From Clusia tigrina (lineage: Eukaryota; Arthropoda; Insecta; Diptera; Clusiidae), in the NCBI GenBank assembly GCA_920105625.2, contig OV050031.1:228890194-228954193 (forward strand): a stretch of DNA of 64,000 nt, read 5' to 3'. The notes below the pieces were generated by a model that ran no database searches, was not told where the DNA came from, and worked only from the letters and a program-made list of their open reading frames with translations. Positions 38,301 to 50,508 of the stretch are shown in pieces. A program made the position numbers and the translations under genes. Position 1 is the stretch's first letter. Each line of letters starts with the position of its first letter.

Positions 38301-41300
38301 GGCATAGAAGTCACCTCCGGTGTTTGTTGTTTTTGCGACTGCCACTGTTGTTGGCGTTTTCGGAGTTTGGCGCTCTTCACCTGCGCCCCAGTCCCACATA
38401 TGCTAAGTCCTTTCTAATGGCTTTTTAATACTACATTTCAATAGGCATTTTAAGCTCTTTATCTTTCACCACTTGCTGGGATTTGCTCACACACGCAGGC
38501 ACACGCTCACGTACAATATGTGTGAGTATGTAAAATATTGAAAAATTACTGCCAACAACAATAAAAATAACAATAAACAAAAGTTTTGGGTGTGCTCCAC
38601 GCAGCTGCTCTCCTTGTATAATTACGAGGGTGGTTTCCTAACTTTGAAGCAGCCACTAAGCACAGTTCCCAGTTCAATTTCAGTCTCAAACGCAGACTGC
38701 CTCGAGCGTTGCCTGCTTGGCCCACCCAACAGAACGTAGCACCGTTGCTGGCCCTCATCGGCAGGTATTACCGATTCGTTCTTGAGTTCTACTGAAATAT
38801 AGAGGCAACGTCTTCTTCGTTCCTTTAGAATATTTGTCACTACTCGTAGCTTGGCAAAGTGCGGTAGAATAAATAACCGTTGAAACTCTCATCTAGGTGA
38901 TTAAAGTTGTAGAGAAATAAATTGGATTGTACCTTTTTGAAGGAGTGAATACTGCCCTGGACGATGCAAATGCCAGCGCCATTTGGACAGAGATAGCATA
39001 GGAAATGCGAACAAGGAATCAACATGTTATGGCATCACCACACACGCAAATAGGCAGAGAGTACCTTCTTTTCAACTTATCAGGATTCGGAATACAAACG
39101 AACAATAGAACGAAAATTTCTGAATTTGTACATATGAAGATATGAATGGTTATCCAGTGATCGCTCAGAATGATTGCCATGGCAAAGCGAAATATTTCGC
39201 TGGTCATTTCACGCTCACAAGGCTGAACAATTCCAGGACAAATTCTCCCGCTCATGTGCATTTACAAATTGCTGCTAGATATAGAGCATTGTTGTAAGGA
39301 CACTCCCACTCAAACACCAGTTCGAACACATTTCACAGCCGCTTACAATATATGCGCATACTTTTATACAGGATAAAAATATTAAATTGCTCTGCAATGT
39401 TATTTAAAAAATGCATTAATAAGTATGGAAAGTGGAATTGTAGGTTGTGCTGGGAACAATAGCCCCAACTGCAAACATCCAGGACAATAAAAATGAGCAT
39501 ATTTCCACGTTGAGCGCTTGCCATAAATCGCCGAGGAGGAAGACGCTTTTATATGCTCTCAGCTGGTATTCATTTGCGCTTCAGCTGTAAATACAAGTAA
39601 TTGCCGCACAATGGACGACGGATTATCCTGCAGTGGGGTTTCCCTGCACTCGCACGAACACAGGCCCACACGCGTGCCTATGCGGGCGCACTAAATTACT
39701 GCCAGGCAAGCAGTTTCGAAAATGATTGTCATACCATTGTCAATCAGTGTGGACACAATGGCAGCAGCATTGTGCATGCTTTCAGCGACAATTTCCGTGA
39801 TACTTTTTCTCCACAGTTTGTGTGAAGGATTTTCACAACAAAAGTAAATATGGATGCAATGTTTTAAAGCGGCTTTTAAGGTGCATTTGGCACAGTTTTT
39901 TATGGCTTCCGGCCATTTGTGGACACTCCGATGCGACTGGCACTGCGCGGGGACAAAAGCGAAACGATGAAACCAGTTCGCTTGATAGAGAAAATGGAGA
40001 GATTCACGCAACTTGTTTTCGAAGCCTGATGCTTTAAACAGGCACACTTCTCGCTCAAAACTCCAATGAGAGTGAAAGTGTTGCAAGTTCCTCGTCCTGC
40101 CGCCACAAACACTTTTGTCACTGATACGTTTGTTTGCTTGCTTAACAGTCAGGCACTCTTCCCTGCCCTGCCATATAAGTGCGAATGAGCAAGGATGTAT
40201 GTAAAATGAAAACAATATTTGCAGCTTATCGGCAGCACACATTTCCATTTACTTGCACTCACATCTCGGCTGCTCCTTGCTGGCGACTTTGATGTCGTTG
40301 GACGCTGTGTGGGGTTGCGGCACAAGTATTTATAAAGATTACTTTGTAATCTGTGCTCTGGCATCAGTGAAATGGAACCGTTTGCCGGAAAATTTGCGAA
40401 ATGTCCTGCTTTGAATCATTGACACTGTGAGAGAGTACGGCTAAGCTCTCCTCCGATGCTATCTCTGGGCCACAGTAAACAAAAGCAGACAAGTTTATGT
40501 GTTATTGGCACAATGCTGATACTTCAAGGTCCAGCTGAGAGGTCTAACGATGCAATCTTGTGACTCTGGAGCTTATCTCCGTTTAAATGACTTACGAAAA
40601 CACATTTCCACTTAATTATAGCGAAGGGGACACATCCACTGAGTGTCTCAAACAGAGCTCGGGGCACCGCTTCAGCGACAAATATTGAAATTAATAAAAA
40701 ATTCTGAAAGTGAAGCAAAATTTACGCGTATTCGCAAACTCTGCATCACGTGCTTTGCTATTAGGAACGCATTGCGTCAGAAGTAGCGAAGGCTGTTTTG
40801 CAATGCCACAGTGGCACACATTCAGTGTGGCCAGGTGTGGCACGCAGTCACAACTGCACGTGGCTGGAAACTTCAGGCTCACTCCTTGGCCTGTGTGCCA
40901 CAACATATCTGTTACTATTGTTGGTGTCTTGGCGTGTGATTATGGTATTCTAGAATAGAGGGCTGCAGCACGTTCTCATATGTGGCAGAGTGGAAAGCAA
41001 CGCATATGGCGCCGAGTTATATGAGACTTCAGGAGGGAGGTTACAGCGCATTTTCTTTAATGTAAAAACTTTCTTCATCGGTTTAAGTAAATATTATGGA
41101 ATATTTAGAAATTGTTCTCTTCCAAGGGAGAACTTCTCCTTCATCAGCCAGTCCCACCAAGTGTCATGTCATCCTATCGGATAGTACGAACATAAGGAAA
41201 AATATTCTAGTTAGTATCTAAAGATAGAAGCAGGCAGAAGCTTAGGTGGTGCGTGTTAGTTCTGGGGCAAAGGTAGCTACTCGTATATTCAAAGATTAAC

Positions 41301-42405
41301 AAAATTTGTCCATATACATCTCCAGCTGTATCCGCAACTGTATCATACTAAATGATATGCCAGAGCCTGGTCAAATTCATAGCGAAATCATTTTTATTGG
41401 ATTTTCTTCAGTGAAGTTCTTCAGATCTTTCAAGTAGCTTGCAGTTTCAACTCAATGCACGCTTGAAAGCCCGTCACCCAAGCGCTGGTGATGTAATTAG
41501 ATTCAGAACTTGTGCGAGGAGTAATAATCAGGACTAAATTCAATACTCATGAGTTTGAGTAGGTGTGCTACTCTGTGCATTTGGGTGTTTGTGCTCTGTT
41601 TGTGGCGCTCCTTTCAAATCAAATATCAAATATATGCATGCATCATTCAGCCATCAAATCCGATTCGTACTTAATTTGCAAATTGTGCTGTAGCCTGTGG
41701 TCATGGGTATTACAGCAGCAGCATAATGAAAAACTCAATCTTTCTTCAGCTATCAGTGTCTGAGGCAGGTTTTGCATTAGTACGAAGAGTCTGGAGTACA
41801 ACATTTTGCCAGCTGCCTACATGCATACACAGCCGGCCATGCAGAGTTCGAGTATACTTTCGTTTGTTGGCGCTGTCGTCTGCTGTGCAGTTTATGAACT
41901 TTAATCCTTTTAAGCACTCTTTTGTATATAATTTTGATCCTCTTATGTTCCTACTTCTAAATACTTTTATTATGCAACATTTCAATTAAACACTGCAGAG
42001 TAAGTAGTGCGGGCGCATCCTTCGAGTCTCTGTAGTGTGACTTTGCATCACCATTTTGGGCCATTGGTTCAATTACTCTGTAAGGAGCATAATAACAAAT
42101 TCCTTTTACAACGAGGGCGCCAATAAACGAATCGATTTCGGCATTTGCAGGACAATCCCACAAAGCTTAAATATTTAACTAACTACTGTGAAATAAGGCA
42201 CATTGAGAACCAGCCAAGCTGAGCACTAAACAGCTGCGTTCAAATTCAGGCAACAAACGGGACAAATGCATTTATTATGATTTATTAAATTTCATAAAAC
42301 TTTCAAAATTATTTTACGCAAAAACTGCACACTTAAAAAACTATTTCAACAAAAATTTATGGTGACACTTCCGCACATTCAGCGTACGTTTGTTGCGTAC
42401 ATTTG
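35301..42405. other. Single-copy noncoding DNA, no gene recognised
   Basis: Nothing supportable beyond short low-complexity patches. Open frames (for example 39,691-40,248 minus, 185 codons, and 35,808-36,215 minus, 135 codons) carry no recognisable domain and are covered by competing frames. Confidence 0.55.
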
Positions 42406-42454
42406 CGTGTGTGTGTGTGTGTGAGTGTGCGAGTGTGTGTGTGTGTGTGTGTGC
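42406..42454 (+). repeat. (TG)n microsatellite with GA/GC interruptions
   Basis: Two TG runs are separated by AG and CGAG steps. Unlike the tracts near 17-22 kb, no poly(A)-bearing element sits in it. Confidence 0.93.
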
Positions 42455-42510
42455 ATATAAAGCGAAAAACGTTTTATTCATAAGCGCAGACAGTGGTGAT
42501 GCCACAGCAC

Positions 42511-42511
42511 C

Positions 42512-42543
<32 letters not shown>
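42511..42543 (+). repeat. (CAA)11 microsatellite
   Basis: A pure CAA run, about 57 bp after the interrupted TG repeat. It falls in a short open frame as Thr codons, which is not evidence of a gene. Confidence 0.95.
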
Positions 42544-42545
<2 letters not shown>

Positions 42546-43616
42546 ACAATAAAAAATACGCAACAATATCCGATATTTATTTTAAAATTATACGCCAGTC
42601 GTCCTGACAGTCGGCAATAAATAAATAAATTCGCGTACGGAAACTATTTTTAGCGAATAAAACGGCACGAAAATTGCGGCAAATGCAGCAAGCCCCCTCG
42701 CCCCCTCCCTCGACAACTTGCTCGAACACATACATATGTAAATACAGGCGGCCATCTGCTTTGACGACCAGCAGTGAAGTGTGCATTAAGCCCGGGGAGC
42801 CTGGAATAATGTCATATTTGATGTTTATAATTAAATATTCAGACATGGCATCAAGCTAAATGATGGGAGGTGGGCGTGCGCTTAATGGCACTTCGATCCA
42901 CATGCAGTTGGCCACCACACGGCGTGTAAGGACTGCGAGTTGCCGCAGCGAAGTTTACCTTTCGAATAATATGTTTCGGAATGCCAGTTAAAAGCCATCA
43001 TTAGAGCCAACAAAGCACCGCGCTCCTTTGGTAGTGGCTTCAACCAATGCAGGCAGTCTTTTCATTGCTGCTTTTTAGCTCTTCTTACTTGTCATGTCAA
43101 TGGCCCTTTGCTTGGCGGGCTGCCGAAGGAGTAGGCCGAAGTGGGAGACGGGTCGCAGGCGTTTTTCATGTGCATTACTGAAGCGCTCATTTAGGCCACT
43201 TTGAAACTAGTTTAAGCGTGAGCGGCATTTAACGTTTTATTAAATAGCTTCTGAAACACAAATATTGATTGCTGTCGACGGCAGACCAAGGCATACGGGA
43301 ACGTTCCTTATATTGCCTTTCTATCGATCGGTTTCTTCCCTTAGATTATGAGTAACAGAAAGAATGCGTAGTTTCCAGCAATCCATCGAAACCATTATGC
43401 GGTTGTGAAAAGCAAGCCAGGTCCAACCCAATCCTGCATCAAGGTATCTGTAAATAGATTATTAGGTATTATATGGCATCCATGGAATTCTTGTAGTTGG
43501 ATATTTGTCTGCAACTTTGTTGTGACCGCCTCCGGTCCTGCAAATATTCCACGTTTTGAATTGTGTCTGATCCTCTAAATGAGATTTTTCTTATTGTTGT
43601 TTTATAGGAGCTCGTA
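42544..43616. other. Noncoding DNA before the minisatellite
   Basis: No gene or element was recognised. A single diverged copy of the minisatellite unit (TGAATTGTGTCTGAT, 43,557-43,571) lies about 45 bp before the array. Confidence 0.6.
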
Positions 43617-45392
43617 TATCAATGAACTTGTGACTCAATGAACTTGTGACTCAATGAACTTGTGACTCAATGAACTTGTGACTCAACGAACTTGCGACTC
43701 AATGAACTTGTGACTCAATGAACTTGTGACTCAATGAACTTGTGACTCAATGAACTTGTGACTCAATGAACTTGTGACTCAATGAACTTGTGACTGAATA
43801 AACTTGTGACTCAATGAACTTGTGACTCAATGAACTTGTGACTCAATGAACTTGTGACTCAATGAACTTGTGACTCAATGAACTTGTGACTTAATGAACT
43901 TGTGACTCAATGAACTTGTGACTCAATGAACTTGTGTCTCAATGAACTTGTGACTCAATGAACTTGTGACTCAATAAACTTGTGTCTCAATGAACTTGTG
44001 ACTCAATGAACTTGTGACTCAATGAACTTGTGACTCAATGAACTTGTGACTCAATAAACTTGTGACTCAATGAACTTGTGACTCAATGAACTTGTGACTC
44101 AATGAACTTGTGACTTAATGAACTTGTGACTCAATGAACTTGTGACTCAATGAACTTGTGACTTAATGAACTTGTGACTCAATGAACTTGTGACTCAATG
44201 AACTTGTGACTGAATAAACTTGTGACTCAATTAACTTGTGACTCAATGAACTTGTGTCTCAATGAACTTGTGACTCAATGAACTTGTGACTCAATGAACT
44301 TGTGACTCAATAAACTTGTGACTCAATGAACTTGTGACTCAATGAACTTATGACTCAATGAACTTGTGACTGAATAAACTTGTGACTCAATGAACTTGTG
44401 ACTCAATAAACTTGTGACTCAATGAACTTGTGACTCAATGAACTTGTGACTCAATGAACTTGTGACTTAATGAACTTGTGACTCAATGAACTTGTGACTC
44501 AATGAAGTTGTGACTGAATAATCTTGTGACTCAATGAACTTGTGACTCAATGAACTTGTGACTCAATGAACTTGTGACTCAATGAACTTGTGACTCAATG
44601 AACTTGTGACTTAATGAACTTGTGACTCAATGAACTTGTGACTGAATAAACTTGTGACTCAATGAACTTGTGACTCAATGAACTTGTGACTCAATGAACT
44701 TGTGACTCAATGAACTTGTGACTCAATGAACTTGTGACTGAATAAACTTGTGACTCAATGAACTTGTGACTCAATGAACTTGTGTCTCAATGAACTTGTG
44801 ACTCAATGAACTTGTGACTCAATGAACTTGTGACTCAATGAACTTGTGACTCAATGAACTTGTGACTCAATGAACTTGTGACTCAATGAACTTGTGACTC
44901 AATGAACTTGTGACTCAATGAACTTGTGACTGAATAAACTTGTGACTCAATGAACTTGTGACTCAATGAACTTGTGACTCAATGAACTTGTGACTCAATG
45001 AACTTGTGACTCAATGAACTTGTGACTCAATGAACTTGTGACTGAATAAACTTGTGACTCAATGAACTTGTGACTCAATGAACTTGTGTCTCAATGAACT
45101 TGTGACTCAATGAACTTGTGACTCAATGAACTTGTGACTCAATGAACTTGTGACTCAAAGAACTTGTGACTCAATGAACTTGTGACTCAATGAACTTATG
45201 ACTCAATGAACTTGTGACTGAATAAACTTGTGACTCAATGAACTTGTGACTCAATGAACTTGCGACTCAATGAACTTGTGACTCAATGAACTTGTGACTC
45301 AATGAACTTGTGACTCAATAAACTTGTGACTCAATGAACTTGTGACTCAATGAACTTGTGACTCAATGAACTTGTGACTCAATGAATTTGTG
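43617..45392 (+). repeat. 16-bp minisatellite, 111 units in register, TGACTCA at most junctions
   Basis: The consensus unit is ACTCAATGAACTTGTG. Counting from 43,617, every variant I located stays in the same 16-bp phase to 45,392, giving 1776 bp or 111 units with no indel. The first unit is degenerate. Recurrent variants are ACTGAATAAAC (nine, the first at 43,793 and the last at 45,217; one has a further change), TCTCAATG (five), ACTTAATG (five) and CTTATG (two). The period is not a multiple of three and ATG AAC TTG TGA recurs, so it is not coding. Each junction of two consensus units forms TGACTCA, the AP-1/TRE heptamer. By my count about 89 of 110 junctions keep it. There are no spacers, so it is a tandem satellite and not a CRISPR. 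Confidence 0.97.
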
Positions 45393-48300
45393 TCTGATTA
45401 GATTGCAAAGTTTCTAAGGATACTTCCCTTTTCGTGAGTGTTGACCTGAAGTGGCTACACACGCGCTACGTTATGGCAGCACGGTTTCTGAGACAATATG
45501 CCACGGAGAGATTAAAAATGAAAAATAGACACAGATTTTATAGGAGCTAAAATGTTGCTTCCTGCTTTCTCTGTTAATATCCTCCTAAAATTGTGCACTT
45601 ATAATTTGAGTTCTCGCTCTTGTTTCCATTGCTTAGAAATATGGTGAACAGCCTAACAAATAAACTGTTGTTCCTTGGCTTAACGCTCTTACTCCTTAGA
45701 ACTGCTGCCTCTCTGTAAGTTCTGCTCAGTTTGGTGAAATTATGACAGAAAATGTAGTTGAGTCCTGAATTGATATATTCTGAAATAAAAAGTAACCCTT
45801 GCCTGGCATATTGTCATCTGCTATGTTACTAATCAGACTTTGAAACTGATTCATAACATTGACTCAACTGCGAAGGTATTTGAATCTCAGAATAGCAACC
45901 AGCAAGGGCAGAGCTAAGTAGCAGCAAAGATTATGTACAAAAAACCCCTTCCCGGTAAGCAAATTAGGCAGAAGTGTTCGCCTTTTAGCTGTGCTCTGAA
46001 TAATTTATCTTTACAGCTGCGCCAAGCAATTAGCGCGCATCCTTTCAGTGCTATTTACGGATTCGTATCAACACTGCAACAACAAGCAAACATTGAGTAT
46101 GTGCCTGAAACATTAGCTGCGCGCCTAATGCCAACTGCTGGCGTGGGTGTCCATTATACAAGAGCACAAACACACTCGTACACGAACTCTTATGAAGGCA
46201 GCCGCTGCTGTACCTGTGTGTGAGCCGGCATGAATATTTATACGAAAATGTAGCAAAGCTTTAAACAACAGAGTTATTTATAAATTATTCAACAAGGATT
46301 AAATTCGCGTCTGTGGGAAGGTATTTGCCCAAAGTTTGATTTGGAGAGCAATTCCCGTTATGGAGTGAATATGAAATGGGAAGAATTGATTGCAACATTT
46401 CAGGCAAGTCCACGATTGCACTCTGCCACGATTGCAAATGCGGCTTCGGAGTGTGCCTGGGTTCATTAACTACTCCTTGGAGGGCTCTGGCAAGCCATGT
46501 AAATGTAATCCGTTTCCCTGCTAAAAGTCGGTGACGCTGTTTGCAGGGTGTTAATAGTTTCCCAAACAATTATTTGATGTGCGGTAATCCATTGGCAAAA
46601 TCCGATATTAACAAAAAATTATCGAAATCCAAAGTACATTAAAATTTTATAAAATGGTTGCCAGTGTAATGCTCGCGCGCATTCGCACACACACAAACAC
46701 ACCGAAAAAAAGGGACACGAATCGGAGATTGGCAATAACGAAAAAGAGTACAAATGGGAAAATTGCATCAATTTGGGAAGTGAAAGGGGGCAAATAGCGG
46801 AAATTGGAGGAAACAATGTGTGCTGATGCCTTTCAGGGGGAGGTGCAAAAAATCTCTGCCCAAAGCTGCAAAAACTGTGCACAATTGGCGCATTTGTTGC
46901 TTTCCCAATGCTGTTGACGCGTAAATGTGTTTAATTGTGGACTGTATTGGCCGGTTGCTTGGCGCATTTGTTTGCATACTTTGTGGCGCGTGACTGTGCA
47001 TTTTGACTGCGATTTACTTTAAACTGTTCTTGCGTTTACCTGCAGTTGTGGCTGGGAACAAGTTAAAGCGCTTTGGGCTTTCCACATGAAATGCTTAATG
47101 GAGGATTTAATTACAAACAGTAAAATCGGGGACAATTGGGGACTATTTTAGTCATTTTTTATTCATTTAAGCTGGAGCTTTGGACCTTTACTGAATGTGT
47201 GACTGTATATAAACTGGGAAAACTCAGATTTACACATAAACACACTACCAAAACTAGGCCACTTTTGTCCAACTGTCAACTGCCTTCAAAGGATATATGT
47301 CAACCTCAATCATGTACTTCTAAATACATGAACTTGTCACGACAATCAAGCACACTCGACTTATTGGTCCCCATGTCTTGCGCCGAACCAGTCAATACTT
47401 CGGCCACAAGTAGTGGGTGACTCGCCGTAGCCCAACAGAAACTCCTTAAATGGTTCCACTGATTATCAATTAATTACACGCATTATAAGAATTAATTACC
47501 CAAACCCCGGCGGACATGGGCAATCGGTCAGTTCGCTTCCCAAAAAGTGTGTGGTTGAGTTCCGATTTTGTGAAATTATTAATCATGGTTGTTTTACGAC
47601 GGGACAAGTCTGCTTGAGTACAGCATGGTAAACACTGCAGCAAGGATTAATGACGCTGTTGATATTCATTAAAATCCAGATCCGCCCTAGCAGCAATTAC
47701 AAATATGAAAACAAACATTGGTTTATGGCTGATGAATAAATTGATAAGGAGGTGGACGTGGGTGGCAGACAAATTCACGAGTACTCAGCTGTAGTAAGAG
47801 GGAAGGGGATTCGACCCTTGGTAAGGTGGTAAGCGGGTGTGAACACGAATGAACAGGATACTGTAAAATAAGTACTGCAAAGAAATTCACTGTTGAAAAG
47901 AGGTTTTCCTGTGGGGTGTGAGGACATCGTCAATATTGAGAGTAGTCAGTTATGAACAGCATTGAGTCTCTCAGTTGGTTTGATTCGGAACATGGGAATA
48001 ATAATATGCTTAAAGCAGATAAGCAACTTACCACATGGTCTCTGAATAGACTCAGCGGACTTCTAAGGTCTTTGACTTGCCTTCTGGTCCTACTCCTATT
48101 GATAATTAAAAAAAAAAAAATGATTAAATATGAGTTCAAAAGTAAACCACATTTCAGATATTGGGAAGGGAATTCTAAGGAAAGGTAAATTATCCCTTAG
48201 CCATGAGAACAATAATGAAGAATCACCAATAACTCCTTTCAGTGGGCGTTGCCAAGGAAAGTATGTGTCCTGCATTTATGTAGGCCATGAAAGTGTTCCT

Positions 48301-50400
48301 CAACTGTGGTTGAGCTGTTTCCTTTAAGGGTAAAGTCCCCCCTCTCCTCCCGCTACAACAAAAATCGCTGCTCATTTATTTTTTATTTGGAAGTGCTTTT
48401 TGTGCGTTTCCTCATAATGTTTTTTCCGCTTTTTATTACTTTCTGGCTGCGTATTTGTCGAGCTGTGTTTTTGTTTTCGCTTGCGGAGCGTACAACTTTC
48501 ACTTTCGTCTGAAACGCGCGCACTTCCGCCTTTCGACGTTTCCGCCGAGGTTGCAAAATTTCAATGTGTTTATTTGGGCTTTTGTGTTTTGCTCTAAGGG
48601 CATTTCTGGAGCTTCATTGCCACTGCATTGTTTAGCAATTCAAGCCAACCTACATACAACCGCCCACCCGCACATACCTACAGACCAATACAGGCCGCAG
48701 CGAGTGGAGGTGTGCGTAATTCCAAAGTCAACAATTTGGGCGACCTGCAGGCAGCTTTATACTTTTCCACATAAACTGCGGTTGTTGCTGCCGTGCGTTG
48801 CCGATTATTGGGGACAGCACGGGGACAATTATTAACTAGTTTTTGTAGAGTTTATTTAAAACATTAACATGGTTGCTTCCAAACAGTTTTCTTGAATAGT
48901 TATCTTTATCTTTTCTTCTGTCTTTATCTTTTTCTTCCAGGCAAGCAATGCCCCTTCAAATGGATTAGTGCAGGTTTAAGGGGAGAATAACTCAAGAACC
49001 AATATAAAGATAGACTGCTGGAAGAGCCGGCATTGAAGCGGTCAAGTACTTACACAAACCGCACTTGCAGAGCAACAGACCACAAATACATTCCATCCTG
49101 CAGCAGCATCTACCCCAATAAATGCAGCTGTAATTACAGTTTTTCCTTTGAGTGCTTAACTGCTACTCAAATAGACCTAAACGAGAGTATTTGCAATTAG
49201 TCCTGAAGTTCACAAGCATCCCCCCCCCTGGCATAGCAGTATCCGCCCACACTCGTTAATGACATTCCGCTGCTTCTGATCGCAACTTGGCAGCGCTGTG
49301 GTCATGTGTGGCGTATGAAATACGTGTAATTGCTGATTCCCTTTTATTCACTTTATTCCTGCAAATTTATTGTTTGCTGAAGTTTACAATTCAGGCACGT
49401 GCTGCAAATACCAAAACAAACAAAGTCGTTGGAAATAATTTTCGCCGATAGAAAACGGGAAAAGTGGCAGTAAAATGAAGTCATCCAGTGAGCAGGAGGC
49501 GGAAAGGCACTCACTTTAATTAAGTGTGGACAAACTGTAAAAGTAAAAAAGGATTGACGTGAAATTAGCGCATTGAAGGACACGTATTTGTGTCTTGCAA
49601 GAAAAACTATAAAAAGTATATTTTTTATATGTATTACCTGTGAAAGAGATGAATGTCCTGATGTGGAAATTGACTGCTCATGTGCAGGCATCCTGAAGAA
49701 TATTCAAATTTCAGAGTTTACCTAAAATTCCATATATTCTTGATCGCCTTCTTCATCTACTGCAAATTCTGTTTTGTTCCTTAAAACAAAACAACCAAAA
49801 ATTGTTTGTTAATTTCGACAATTCTGTAAAAGTTGACGCGATTAAACCCACACGAACATCCTTTTGAACGTACCACAAGCACGAAACTGAAAAGCATGCC
49901 TTTTTCCTGTAAACAAAATTTTGTTCCAATTCCCTTCAGTTCCTTCTCTTTCTCATTCAACAGTAGCCCAGGAAGTACGATACAAGGGCCTCAGTGGGAA
50001 ACGAAACAAAGAGCGCTGCTTTCGCTCAGTTAAGAGCGCCCTTATCGAACGGAAGAGAAATTTGATGTCAATGTAAATTTAGTGTTAGTGATAAGGATTG
50101 ATAAGGAAAACACTTTATCCCTGTTAAGCAGTCGATATTGGAAATGAAACAAAGCAGAATGCAACTTGGAAGATATCCTGAAAATACTTGTCACAGAGTG
50201 AAGAATAGCAACAAAGAATAGGAAACTACTGTGGTAGTGCATCCCAGGAATAAGGGAATCAAATGAAAAGTAGAGGCTTTAAGTAATATTTGGTACAATT
50301 AGGAAATTTGAAAGAAATGAAAACATAACGATAGACAGAGGTACCCAAAAAAGGCATCAGTTTCATCTGTTTTTTTTGAAGACTTACTTTAAGCGACCAG
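45393..50400. other. Single-copy noncoding DNA, no gene recognised
   Basis: No supportable exon, RNA gene or element. A poly(A) run lies at 48,109-48,120 with no recognisable retroposed sequence next to it. A CA patch lies at about 46,686-46,700. Confidence 0.55.
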
Positions 50401-50508
50401 AGTCGCTGATATTCACAATGATGTGGGTTAATGGATCTTTTGAAGCTCGGCGAGAGTTGCTGATGTTCAAAGTGATGTGAGTTAATGGATCTTTTGAAGC
50501 TCTTCCGC
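50401..50508 (+). repeat. 54-bp tandem duplication
   Basis: Two units start AGTCGCTGAT (50,401) and AGTTGCTGAT (50,455). Both contain GTTAATGGATCTTTTGAAGC. Only a few substitutions separate them, so this is one of the younger local duplications. Confidence 0.92.

Noticed and set aside
39691..40248. 185-codon minus-strand open frame
   Set aside because: No domain or family resemblance, and competing frames cover the same bases.
42511..42543. Poly-Thr or poly-Gln coding repeat
   Set aside because: The CAA run sits in a chance open frame that begins in a TG microsatellite. No protein evidence.
43617..45392. CRISPR-like repeat array
   Set aside because: The 16-bp units are head-to-tail with no spacers, and the context is eukaryotic. 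It is a minisatellite.
48109..48120. Poly(A) run as a sign of a processed pseudogene
   Set aside because: No coding sequence resembling an mRNA lies next to it and no target-site duplication is visible.
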